25,121 nt of DNA from Collinsella sp. (lineage in GTDB: Bacteria; Actinomycetota; Coriobacteriia; Coriobacteriales; Coriobacteriaceae), in contig JAHYYJ010000018.1 in NCBI GenBank assembly GCA_019425015.1, positions 1 to 25,121 of the forward strand, read 5' to 3'. Below the pieces are notes generated by a model. That model ran no database searches and was not told the DNA's origin. It was given only the letters and a program-made list of their open reading frames with translations. This document shows positions 8,220 to 15,099 of the stretch, piece by piece. The number at the start of each line of letters is the position of its first letter. The stretch's first letter is position 1. Both the position numbers and the translations under genes were made by a program.

Positions 8220-8270
8220 CATACGAGTTCGAGCCTCATCAGCGGCCACGACACAACCGCCCACACGACA

Positions 8271-8310
8271 ACGGCGCCCGCCGGCAACATCGCCGACGGG
8301 CGCCGTTTTA
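8271..8310 (+). terminator. Rho-independent terminator of galKT
   Basis: ACGGCGCCCG (8271-8280) pairs exactly with CGGGCGCCGT (8297-8306), and the stem is followed by TTTA. It lies 52 bases after the galT stop. Confidence 0.8.
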
Positions 8311-8315
8311 TTGGC

Positions 8316-8371
8316 TAGTCATTGGGGACGTTCTTAAACGACTAGTCAAACAAGAACGTCCCCAATGACTA
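8316..8371. repeat. 20-bp perfect inverted repeat
   Basis: TAGTCATTGGGGACGTTCTT at 8316-8335 is exactly reverse-complemented at 8352-8371, around a 16-base loop that itself contains the palindrome GACTAGTC. It lies between the convergent galT and lacC genes, right after the galT terminator. There is no T-tract on either side, so it looks like a dispersed palindromic repeat rather than a second terminator. Confidence 0.8.
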
Positions 8372-8406
8372 CTTGCGACCAAGACATCGGCGTTGCCTTG
8401 GCATTG

Positions 8407-8551
8407 TCAGCGAAAACGCCCCTAAGCGAGCAAGGTGACGTGAAAGAGGAGGGCATTGACCTTCTGGTCATGCCCGACGATTGAACGTCAGATTGCCGCT
8501 TAGGGGCGTTTGCAGCGTCGAGCCGTTACGGCGTTTGATAAAACGCCGTAA
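8407..8551 (-). ncRNA. Structured 3'-UTR element, copy 1 (after lacC)
   Basis: Reading on the minus strand from two bases after the lacC stop: a hairpin (8526-8536 / 8541-8551), a 14-base linker, then a long three-part hairpin. Its outer stem is 8414-8428 / 8497-8511 (15 bp perfect), the middle stem 8431-8441 / 8485-8495 with a two-base mismatch, and the tip 8451-8461 / 8466-8475 with one bulged T and a four-base loop. Copy 2 at 10649-10792 has the same plan with different paired bases, so the fold is conserved. The outer stem ends in TTTT on the minus strand and might also terminate transcription. The transcribed strand is inferred from gene position. Confidence 0.65.
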
Positions 8552-8553
8552 CC

Positions 8554-9489
8554 CTACAGTTCAGTCACGACAACGCTGTTGTAGATCTCGTCCCAGCGGT
8601 CCATGACCAGGTGGCCGGTCTTGGGATCCATGGCGTTGAGCTTACCGCAGGTATTGGCGGTCTTGAGCACCGTGACGTCGTCGGCACCAGCAGCAATGGC
8701 ATGCGCAAAACCGGCGATGGTCGAGTCGCCGGAACCCGTTGCGTTCACAGCCGCAATCGCGGGCGTCTTGGCGCGGAACGCGCGACCCTCATGGAAGCCC
8801 ACCGAACCGGCAGCGCCCATCGAAACGACAACCCAGGGGATACCGGCAAAACGGTCATCGGCGGCAAGCGCCTCGCGCAGGGCATCGACATCATCGGTCG
8901 TAAAGGACGTACCCAGTAGGCCGTTAATCTCGGTCAGGTTGGGCTTTACGAGCTCGGGCTTGGCATCGGACTCCAGCGCTGCCTCCAGCGATGCACCCGA
9001 GGTGTCGAGCAGCACCTTGGCGCCCGCCTCCTCGGCGATCTTGACGAGCTCGGCATAGTAGCCGGCATCGACGCCACGCGGCAGCGAGCCCGAAAGCGTC
9101 ACGACGTCCGCCTTCGCTGCAAGCTCGGCGAACTTGGCCGTAAAGGCCTCGAGCTCGGCCGGGGCGATTTGCGGGCCGCTCTCCAGCAGCTCGGTCTGAT
9201 TACCCTCGTGCAGAATATTCAGGCAAATGCGCGTCTCACCGGCGATGGGCACAAAGTCGTTCTTGACGCCGTCGGCATCCATAAGCTCGGCCATATAGGC
9301 ACCCATGTGGCCGCCAAGCAGACCAGTCGCGAGCACGTCGTCTCCCAGTTGCAGCAGCACGCGGCTCACGTTGAGGCCCTTGCCGCCAGCGGTCTTTTCG
9401 GGCGTCACACGGTTAACGTCGTCAATGACCAGCTTGTCGAGCTGATAGCGCGTATCAATCGACGGGTTCATGGTAACGGTCAGAATCAT
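8554..9489 (-). CDS. lacC: Tagatose-6-phosphate kinase (PfkB family)
   Basis: This 311-residue sugar kinase closely follows LacC of the Staphylococcus/Lactococcus lactose operons in length and wording: MILTVTMNPSID at the start, GGKGLNVSRVL (35-45), GETR-C-NILHEG, SGSLPRG, KPN-TE, and the PfkB signature TGSGDSTIAG with the catalytic base Asp255. It uses ATP to turn tagatose-6-phosphate into tagatose-1,6-bisphosphate. 1-Phosphofructokinase (FruK) is a near relative, but the SGSGDST signature and the neighbouring lacAB genes favour LacC. The start at 9489 has AGGAG five bases before it; the upstream ATG has none. It is the last gene of the lacA-lacB-lacX-lacC run, 53 bases after lacX. Confidence 0.92.
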   Translation of the reverse strand: MILTVTMNPSIDTRYQLDKLVIDDVNRVTPEKTAGGKGLNVSRVLLQLGDDVLATGLLGGHMGAYMAELMDADGVKNDFVPIAGETRICLNILHEGNQTELLESGPQIAPAELEAFTAKFAELAAKADVVTLSGSLPRGVDAGYYAELVKIAEEAGAKVLLDTSGASLEAALESDAKPELVKPNLTEINGLLGTSFTTDDVDALREALAADDRFAGIPWVVVSMGAAGSVGFHEGRAFRAKTPAIAAVNATGSGDSTIAGFAHAIAAGADDVTVLKTANTCGKLNAMDPKTGHLVMDRWDEIYNSVVVTEL

Positions 9490-9542
9490 ATTGAACTCCT
9501 GTTCCGGGGCGGCATGACCCACCCCAAACATACGATAGCTCG

Positions 9543-10424
9543 TTAAAGGATCTCGATCTCAAAGCCGCGGGTGACGGTCTCCCCCGGCTTGGCAACCAGG
9601 CAGCCACGCTTGTGCTCCAGAATATCGTCCTCATCGGAGCAGGTAGACAGGCCGCCCCACGGTTCCACGGCCACAAAGTCGCCCTCGGGCTTGCTCCACA
9701 CAATCAGGTACGGCATATCGGGGAACGTCAGGCGCACGCCCTTGTCCTCGGTTTTCTTGGTCAGCGTAACCACGCGGCTCTCGAGCACGTCAAAGATGGT
9801 CTCCGCGAAGTCGAAGAGTTCGTGGGTAAGCGGCAGGTTCTGGTCGATCATGGGGTTCTTACTGCGATGCTCAACATCAATCAGGCCCGTCGAGGGAACG
9901 GCAGTACAGAGCTCGGCGGCCTCACGCTGATCAAAACGAAGCTCATAGTCGTCATAGGACTCGCCCTCGTCGAGCGGGCACGTAAAGCCGGGGTGGCCAC
10001 CCACAAAAAACGGCATGTCCTCGGTGCCCTCATTGGTCACCTCGTACGACACGGCCACCTTTTCCGAATCGACCTTGTAGCGAGCAACGATCTTAAACGG
10101 ATACGGGTACTGCTCGAGCAACTCGGCATGGTCGGCAGAGCTTAGGCTCAGCGCAACCATGTTGTCGCCCTGCTCCTCGAGCTTCCACTCCTGCTTGCGC
10201 GCAAAGCCGTGGCGGGCAAGCTTGACCTCGTATCCGCCCATGGTCATCGCGCGGCCCTCACGAAGGCCGCCGCAAATCGGGAAGCAAATGGGAGCTTGGC
10301 CCGACCAAACCGCCGGGTCACCCTGCCACAGGTACTCGCGTCCGTTGGCTTTAATCGAAGTGAACGATCCACCAGCCGTGCTCAGTGCCACACGAATAGA
10401 ACCGTTATCAAGAACAAACTCCAT
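9543..10424 (-). CDS. lacX: Aldose 1-epimerase family protein, LacX-like
   Basis: This 293-residue protein belongs to the galactose-mutarotase family and matches the LacX branch found in the Lactococcus lac operon. Shared features are GG-FTSIKANGREYLWQGDP near the N-terminus, GQAPICFPICGGLR, the RHGFAR-basic patch, GGHPGFTCPLDEGESY-DYEL and VEPWGGLST near the C-terminus. The histidines in RHGF and GGHPGF fit the epimerase active site. It probably interconverts alpha and beta anomers of galactose-6-phosphate or a related sugar; the true substrate of LacX proteins is not settled. The start at 10424 has GGGAAGG before it. A gap of 374 bases separates it from lacB, so it may have its own promoter as well. 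Confidence 0.87.
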   Translation of the reverse strand: MEFVLDNGSIRVALSTAGGSFTSIKANGREYLWQGDPAVWSGQAPICFPICGGLREGRAMTMGGYEVKLARHGFARKQEWKLEEQGDNMVALSLSSADHAELLEQYPYPFKIVARYKVDSEKVAVSYEVTNEGTEDMPFFVGGHPGFTCPLDEGESYDDYELRFDQREAAELCTAVPSTGLIDVEHRSKNPMIDQNLPLTHELFDFAETIFDVLESRVVTLTKKTEDKGVRLTFPDMPYLIVWSKPEGDFVAVEPWGGLSTCSDEDDILEHKRGCLVAKPGETVTRGFEIEIL

Positions 10425-10648
10425 AGGAGCCTTCCCTTTCGTACGCCAGCCCGCCAAGTCAATAGGGCTGATAGAAAACCGGCCCGCGCCCCCTCACAGA
10501 AACGCGAGCCGTCAATTGAAAAGCTACAGAATGCCGGGTACCGCCAAAACGAAGCACACAAGCTCGGCAAGCAAACGTGTTATCGGAGCAACTTGCCATA
10601 CCAGAACGCTTCGCAACAACAGCGGTAACCCCACAGGCCACTCAAACA
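10425..10648. other. Non-coding gap upstream of lacX
   Basis: I see no gene here. Minus-strand TTGACG and TTGACT hexamers at about 10512 and 10460 could be -35 boxes, but neither has a good -10 at the right distance. The long open frames crossing this stretch have no ribosome site and no family features. Confidence 0.4.
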
Positions 10649-10792
10649 TCAGCGAGAAGCCAGCTGGCGAGGCAAGGTGCCGTGAAGCGAGACGGCATTG
10701 ACCTTCTGGTCATGCCGTCGAAGCTGAGCGGCAGATTGCCCGCCAGATGGCTTCGTAGCGTCGACCGGTCCGGCGTTTGTTAAAACGCCGGA
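10649..10792 (-). ncRNA. Structured 3'-UTR element, copy 2 (after lacB)
   Basis: This copy begins six bases after the lacB stop on the minus strand. It has the small hairpin 10769-10778 / 10783-10792, a 14-base linker, then outer stem 10656-10669 / 10741-10754 (one mismatch), middle stem 10672-10682 / 10729-10739 and tip 10691-10703 / 10708-10719 with the same bulged T and four-base loop as copy 1. Stems differ in sequence from copy 1 but stay paired: AGGGCAT/ATGCCC there, ACGGCAT/ATGCCGT here; TGACGT/ACGTCA there, TGCCG/CGGCA here. The unpaired GG/GA of the middle stem and the linker AGCGTCGA are kept. I cannot name a known RNA family for it. Confidence 0.65.
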
Positions 10793-10798
10793 ACCCCC

Positions 10799-11323
10799 TT
10801 AGTCGTGATACTCGCCGCGGTCCCACTTCTCCAGGAACTCGTCAAAGAAGTGCGGGTCGGCCTGAGCCTCGGCGTCGGCCTTATTGCAGGCATCGATCTT
10901 GGCGATCAAGGCATCGTGCTCGGGAGTCTTGTCGTAGGGCTCCTCCAGGAAGGCAAGCATGATGTCGGCCATCAGGAACTCGCCGGTGATCTTGCCGCCA
11001 AAGCCCACGATGTTGGCGTTGAGCTCGCGACGGGCATACAGGGCAGAGGTCATGTCGCGAACCAGGGCGCAGCGGGCGCCGGGAACCTTGTTGACGGCGT
11101 TGGTGATGCCGATGCCGGTGCCGCACAGGGCCACGCCAAAGTCAGCCTTGCCGCTGGCAACAGCCTCGCCCACGGCCTTGCCGTAGATGGGGTAGTGCGT
11201 ACGGGTGTGGCTGTAGGTGCCGCAGTCGAGCACCTTGTAGCCAGCCTGCTCCAGGCGGTCGGCCAGATAGATCTTCTCGTCCGTAACGATATGGTCGCAA
11301 CCGATTGCGATGGTCTTCTTCAT
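10799..11323 (-). CDS. lacB: Galactose-6-phosphate isomerase subunit LacB
   Basis: This 174-residue protein is of the RpiB/LacAB fold and has the LacB features: AIGCDH at the start (Asp10-His11), YPIYGKAVGEAV, the catalytic Cys67 in ALCGTGIGI, and ARRELNANIVGFGGKITGEFL. With LacA it forms the enzyme that turns galactose-6-phosphate into tagatose-6-phosphate. The length agrees with the ~171 residues of LacB and is longer than ribose-5-phosphate isomerase B. The start ATG at 11323 has AAAGGA before it. It follows lacA after 63 bases and is followed directly by the structured repeat element. Confidence 0.94.
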   Translation of the reverse strand: MKKTIAIGCDHIVTDEKIYLADRLEQAGYKVLDCGTYSHTRTHYPIYGKAVGEAVASGKADFGVALCGTGIGITNAVNKVPGARCALVRDMTSALYARRELNANIVGFGGKITGEFLMADIMLAFLEEPYDKTPEHDALIAKIDACNKADAEAQADPHFFDEFLEKWDRGEYHD

Positions 11324-11386
11324 CAGAACGTCCTTTCGTCTGAATTCACAAGTTGAGGTAGAAGTTCGAGTTCTCGGTGGCTCTCG

Positions 11387-11815
11387 TTAGGCCATCTTGT
11401 TGAGCATGTCGACACGGATCTGGTGACGGCCGCCAGCATACTGGGCGCGCAGGAACTCGCGGGCGATCTTCTTTGCGACCTCGGTGCCCACAACGCCCGG
11501 GCCCATGGTGACCATGCGCGAGCCGTTGTGCTCGCGGGTCATGTAAGCGGAACGCTCGTCGGAAATGTTGGCGACGACCATGCCCTTGATCTTGACGGCG
11601 GCCATATAGGAGCCGACACCGTACTTATCGAATGCGAAGCCCTGGGAATCCTTGTGCTCCAGCAGGTCCTTGGCAACGGCGGTCGCGGAATCGACAAAGT
11701 CCGCGGCAGGGGTCTCGGAATAGTCGACGACCTCGTGACCGTCGGCGATGAGCATCTCCTTGATGGACTCCTTCATCGACATACCGTCGGCATCGGAAGC
11801 GATTACAACTCTCAT
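11387..11815 (-). CDS. lacA: Galactose-6-phosphate isomerase subunit LacA
   Basis: This 142-residue protein has the exact LacA length and layout: VVIASDADGMSMKESIKE at the start, DFVDSATAVAKD, the G-GSYMA-VKIKGM segment where other RpiB-type proteins carry the catalytic cysteine (absent here as in other LacA), SDERSAYMTREHNGSRM and the ending GGRHQIRVDMLNKM. It pairs with LacB to isomerise galactose-6-phosphate. AAGGAGG lies five bases before the ATG. It is first in the lacA-lacB-lacX-lacC run, and the 308-bp region upstream holds several operator-like motifs. Confidence 0.94.
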   Translation of the reverse strand: MRVVIASDADGMSMKESIKEMLIADGHEVVDYSETPAADFVDSATAVAKDLLEHKDSQGFAFDKYGVGSYMAAVKIKGMVVANISDERSAYMTREHNGSRMVTMGPGVVGTEVAKKIAREFLRAQYAGGRHQIRVDMLNKMA

Positions 11816-12058
11816 GACATCCTCCTTGAGAGATACGCAGGTGCGTAGTTTCTGTTTGGAAGTGTTGAATCGCGTTCAGATCCGGGCATCTGAATGTGCG
11901 GTTCTTCACTGTTCATGTTTATTTGAACACATTCGAACATCAACTGCAACAATTATTTGTTTGTCTTTGTTCTATTTTGAACAAATACCGTTCACGGATG
12001 ATTGCTGACCGTTTGGGAACGGGAAAACCTAGCCTGCCACGTATTCAACAAACAAATA
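11816..12058. promoter_or_regulatory. lacA promoter region with clustered operator-like motifs
   Basis: Three kinds of site can be read. GAACA-N5-GAACA (TTGAACACATTCGAACAT, 11923-11940) matches the site before lacF. TTTGTTC-N6-GAACAAA (11966-11985) is a perfect palindrome. ACCGTTCACGG (11987-11997) recurs in the galK, lacF and lacE regions. A possible minus-strand promoter, TTGATG with 16-bp spacing to TAAACA, runs through the first of these, so a protein bound there would block it. Confidence 0.55.
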
Positions 12059-12087
12059 GGGCGGCCGAGAACGTGTCTCGGCCGCCC
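12059..12087 (-). terminator. Terminator downstream of the membrane-protein gene
   Basis: GGGCGGCCGAGA (12059-12070) pairs exactly with TCTCGGCCGCCC (12076-12087) around a five-base loop. On the minus strand it is followed by the T-rich CTATTTGTTTG, as expected for the end of the gene at 12124. Confidence 0.85.
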
Positions 12088-12123
12088 TTCTTACGGTTGG
12101 TCTTCCAAGGATCGCTTTGCCGC

Positions 12124-13125
12124 CTACTCAGACTGTCCGCTCTTCTTGGCATGTTTGGACGGAGCCCTCAGAAAACGACCCGTCAAATAGTTCGCCGGGC
12201 CAGAGATATCGATCCCCAGCAGCGTGTGCCCCAGCCACAGAAACGCCGCGAGCACCAGCAACGGGATAACGCACGAGGTCACGATCATCACGATGACGCC
12301 TTCGATCAGATCGGTCACCTGTTGCACCACCTTATCGGTCATCGACTTGGCACTGTCGGTCACCGATGTGAGTAAACTCGATGCCCCATCGGTCAGCTGC
12401 TCAAGCACATTCTTGTTTTCCGTGGTCTCGGATTTCTTCTCGCTCTTTGTGGAGCTCGCCTTGCTCGCTTCAGTCGCCTTTTGCTCTGTCTGCTCGATAC
12501 TCACCTGATACGTCTCATCGACCTTTTGCGACACCCATACGCTTGCAGGCACCAACGCCATGCCGATCATGGCGACCACCAACACGCGAGTCGCCACGCG
12601 GCGCAGGACGGTGCTCGTGCTCCAGCGCCCATGAATGCCAAGCGACACCGCAAAGAGCACCAACGCAAACGGGATTAAGATGCCTAGGCCAACCGACCAC
12701 AAAATAGTCAGCAGATATTTCTCGAGATAGAGCACGGCAAGCACGATGCCCAAGTTGCCTGAAAGCTGCGCGAGCTGCTCGGCAACCGGCGTTCCCGTAT
12801 CACCCGGCAGCGCGGTAATGCCCGCAGACAGCGCCACGCACGAGGTCGTGAGCGCCAAAACATTGCCCTTCTTTTGATCGATGACCTCGACGGTGGAGTC
12901 CCAAGTCTTGGTATCGGCAAAATGCGGACGAGCTACAAAGCCCGACAGCAGCGCCAGCACCACGAGCGCAACGATAAAGCCAATCTGCAGCTTTTTGTTT
13001 GCGCACACGACATCGGACAGGCTGGGCTGCAGCTCGGTTACCGTCGTATGCTCGGTTATCTGGACAGGACGCCCATGAGCCATCTCATACGCGTCTCTTT
13101 TTTGAATTGATCCGTTGTCCGGCAT
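12124..13125 (-). CDS. Multi-pass membrane protein of unknown function
   Basis: I do not recognise this 333-residue protein. It has a polar N-terminus (1-45), a clear membrane segment at about 47-66, hydrophobic stretches at about 125-163 that could cross twice, one at 178-198 and one at 277-300. Between the last two lies a Ser/Thr/Lys/Glu-rich stretch (about 205-240) followed by an amphipathic helix (240-275) that may lie outside or form a coiled coil. The basic tail ends with KKSGQSE. The start is firm: AGGAGGT lies seven bases before the ATG. It stands between lacA and lacF but has its own terminator, and nothing in it suggests sugar transport. The presence of a real gene is well supported by the start site, composition and terminator; its role is open. 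Confidence 0.75.
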   Translation of the reverse strand: MPDNGSIQKRDAYEMAHGRPVQITEHTTVTELQPSLSDVVCANKKLQIGFIVALVVLALLSGFVARPHFADTKTWDSTVEVIDQKKGNVLALTTSCVALSAGITALPGDTGTPVAEQLAQLSGNLGIVLAVLYLEKYLLTILWSVGLGILIPFALVLFAVSLGIHGRWSTSTVLRRVATRVLVVAMIGMALVPASVWVSQKVDETYQVSIEQTEQKATEASKASSTKSEKKSETTENKNVLEQLTDGASSLLTSVTDSAKSMTDKVVQQVTDLIEGVIVMIVTSCVIPLLVLAAFLWLGHTLLGIDISGPANYLTGRFLRAPSKHAKKSGQSE

Positions 13126-13541
13126 TTGGATACCTCCTCATTCCGGCCTGTATTGCGGATGGAAGTATACCCACCCATCGAAAAACCGAACGGCAGGAGG
13201 CGCAACAAGCTGCTGCATGATCCGCCCGCCATGAAATGGGCCCATCTACTACGTTTAACCGCCCATCCCCGACCATGCCACAAAGCGAAAAAACAAAACC
13301 GCAGGTAGAAGTCCTGCGATTTTTCATGAAACGCGGGTGTGTTCGAGGGTATCGGGTTAAACGTAGTAGATGAGCCAGTTTCGTGGCGAGCGCTGCCAAC
13401 CGATCCTCCGGGGACGGGAAAAGCGGGTCATTTGGGGCTGTCGACCTCTATTTCGCCGCAACCTAGATAGGTGGGATACAGAAAAACCCTGCCGCGGATA
13501 GCGGCAGGGTTTTTGGAAGGGGACGAGGTTGTGCGAGCTCG
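13126..13541. repeat. Gap with large inverted repeat around a bidirectional terminator
   Basis: There is no gene in this 416-bp gap. Arms 13239-13260 and 13355-13376 are reverse complements over 22 bases with one mismatch (core CATCTACTACGTTTAACC), and weaker pairing goes on outside. At the centre CGCAGG (13300-13305) pairs with CCTGCG (13313-13318), flanked by an A-rich stretch on the left and ATTTTT on the right, a stop signal usable from both sides. The rest shows nothing else. Confidence 0.8.
13482..13514 (-). terminator. Terminator of lacF
   Basis: AAAAACCCTGCCGC (13482-13495) and its exact reverse complement (13501-13514) enclose five bases. On the minus strand the GC stem is followed by TTTTT, 28 bases after the lacF stop. 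Confidence 0.9.
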
Positions 13542-13880
13542 TTAGGCGAGCTTAGCCTCGAGTGCGGCGATGCGCTTGTAGGCATCGATGGTAAAGCGGG
13601 TCTGCTTCTCCAAGATCATGGTGGTCATGAGGGTGTCCTGAGCGTGAGCCATGATGAAGGTCATCTCCATCTCGCCACCGCCGGCCTCCTGCGAAAGCAG
13701 CTTGGTCTGCGTGTCGTGGGCACCGATGAGCGCATCGCTGGCATCCTTGTGCAGCTGCTCGGCCTTCTCAAAGTCACCCTCGCGAGCAGCATCGAGCGCT
13801 GCAAGCAGATCGGTCTGGGCGTCACCTGCGTATGCGACAATCTCGAATCCAACCATCGAGATTTCTTCTTTGGTTGCCAT
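13542..13880 (-). CDS. lacF: PTS lactose-specific EIIA component
   Basis: This 112-residue all-helical protein fits the PTS lactose/cellobiose EIIA family. His79 in MAHAQDTLMT is the phosphorylation site, which takes phosphate from HPr and passes it to the EIIB domain of LacE. The N-terminal half has the family's A-DAQ-DL-AALDAAREGDFEKAE helix pattern. It is the only EIIA gene in the window, so it most likely serves lacE, although it lies on the other strand and is separated from lacE by a regulator gene. It could also serve the CelB-type EIIC at 23.7 kb. The start at 13880 has GAAAGGAA upstream. Confidence 0.93.
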   Translation of the reverse strand: MATKEEISMVGFEIVAYAGDAQTDLLAALDAAREGDFEKAEQLHKDASDALIGAHDTQTKLLSQEAGGGEMEMTFIMAHAQDTLMTTMILEKQTRFTIDAYKRIAALEAKLA

Positions 13881-14094
13881 ATTGCGTTCCTTTCACATAT
13901 GAACCAATGGAGAGCATCGCGTCCGGGCATACGCGCTGCGTTCTGTATGGCAGAAACATTAACATTCAAACAAAAAAGAACAGCGCAAAACGTAATTTCA
14001 AGCTATGAACGGTCACTTTTCGCCCGTGAACGGTTTTTAAACCAATCTGAACAATATCGAACACAATTAGCGGAAACCCAAACAGGCCCGTGCC
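13881..14094. promoter_or_regulatory. lacF promoter region with three operator types
   Basis: Read on the minus strand, the region carries GAACA-N5-GAACA (within 14048-14064), CCGTGAACGGT (14024-14034) with a further TGAACGGT half 21 bp away (14006-14013), and ACATTAACATTC (around 13957-13968), which resembles the LacI2-type site AATGTTAACGTT. The same three families occur before lacA or lacE. This suggests that lacF is transcribed from its own, jointly controlled promoter rather than only by read-through from lacI2. Confidence 0.5.
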
Positions 14095-15099
14095 CTAGCG
14101 CCAATCGCGCACCGTATCGCCCTCGACGAGTACGCCCGGAAACAGCATGTGCTCCACACCGGGTTCAACGCCCTCGGCACCGGCGATCTTATCGACTGCC
14201 CACATGCCGACACGCTTGTTGTCAAAGCGCACGGTGGCCAGGCGACGATCGGGCACGATGTCGCCCAGACTGTCATCAACACCCACCACGCTCACGTCCT
14301 CGGGCACGTGCTTTCCGCGCGACTCGAGTCCGCGAATGCAGCCGTAGGCCATGGCGTCGTTGGAAGCATAAATGGCCGTACAGGTCGGATCGTCCGCCAG
14401 AGCCTGACCGGCAGCATACCCGCTCTGTGCCGTCCAATCGCCACGAACGAGCTGCGGGGGCTCAATGCCATGCGCGCGCAATGTCTCGCGCCAGCCTTCC
14501 TCGCGCCGCATGCCCGAAAGCGAGCGCTCGGGGCATGAGATAAAGTGCACGATCTTGTGCCCCCGCCCCAGCAAGTACTCGACAACTTGACGCGAGCAAT
14601 CGAACTGGTCGTTATCGACCGTTGAACAGAGCGGGTGCTCCAGCATGGTAACGAGCACCGTCTGCATACCGGGCAGCGGCTCAAAAGTGCCAAAGTCTGC
14701 CGGCATGCGGTTCATGATCACGACCATACCGTCTACCGGCAGCGCGCTCATGCGTGACGATGCGCTCTCGAGGGTATACGGATGCCCGCCTACTTTAGTG
14801 AGGGTGATGGCATAGCCATGTTTGTCGGCCGCGGCGGCAAAGCCCTCCATACGGTCGAGGTTACCGGTACCGGTAATGTTGAACATGGCGACGCCGACGG
14901 TCTTAAACTTACCGCGGCGCAGCGATCGACCGGCAAAGTTTGGGCGATACCCCAGCTCGCGCATGGCGGCACGCACGCGTTCCTTGGTCTCGGGGCGCAC
15001 GCTGGGCGAATCGTGCACGGTGCGCGAGACCGTCTGCTCCGAGACGCCCGCGAGACGCGCCACATCTTTGACGGATACCGATTTTTTAACAGCGGCCAT
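14095..15099 (-). CDS. LacI/GalR-family regulator of lacEG/lacF (LacI2)
   Basis: This 334-residue repressor has a helix-turn-helix at residues 10-31 (VKDVARLAGVSEQTVSRTVH), the hinge helix ending GYRPNFAGRSLR, and a sugar-binding sensor domain ending VPEDVSVVGVDDSLGD. It closely resembles the regulator at 4025-5056, including RSLR-GK and MSALPVDG, so the two are paralogues. The recognition helix reads VSEQTVSRTVHDS here and VSQQTVSRVANGL there, which fits the different candidate sites (GTTAACGTTGCC here, GTTAACGTACTC there). The start ATG at 15099 has only a weak AAAGA ribosome site. It is divergent from lacEG and probably represses them and perhaps lacF. Confidence 0.92.
   Translation of the reverse strand: MAAVKKSVSVKDVARLAGVSEQTVSRTVHDSPSVRPETKERVRAAMRELGYRPNFAGRSLRRGKFKTVGVAMFNITGTGNLDRMEGFAAAADKHGYAITLTKVGGHPYTLESASSRMSALPVDGMVVIMNRMPADFGTFEPLPGMQTVLVTMLEHPLCSTVDNDQFDCSRQVVEYLLGRGHKIVHFISCPERSLSGMRREEGWRETLRAHGIEPPQLVRGDWTAQSGYAAGQALADDPTCTAIYASNDAMAYGCIRGLESRGKHVPEDVSVVGVDDSLGDIVPDRRLATVRFDNKRVGMWAVDKIAGAEGVEPGVEHMLFPGVLVEGDTVRDWR

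Noticed and set aside
5365..8264. Two long minus-strand frames of about 400 and 560 codons
   Set aside because: Both are antisense to galK and galT; composition is typical of shadows in high-GC genes.
8554..9489. 1-Phosphofructokinase (fruK) call
   Set aside because: Residue pattern (TGSGDST, NILHEG) and the adjoining lacA, lacB and lacX fit LacC better.
10159..10701. Plus-strand open frames across the lacX upstream gap
   Set aside because: They begin antisense to lacX and run into non-coding DNA without ribosome site or family features.
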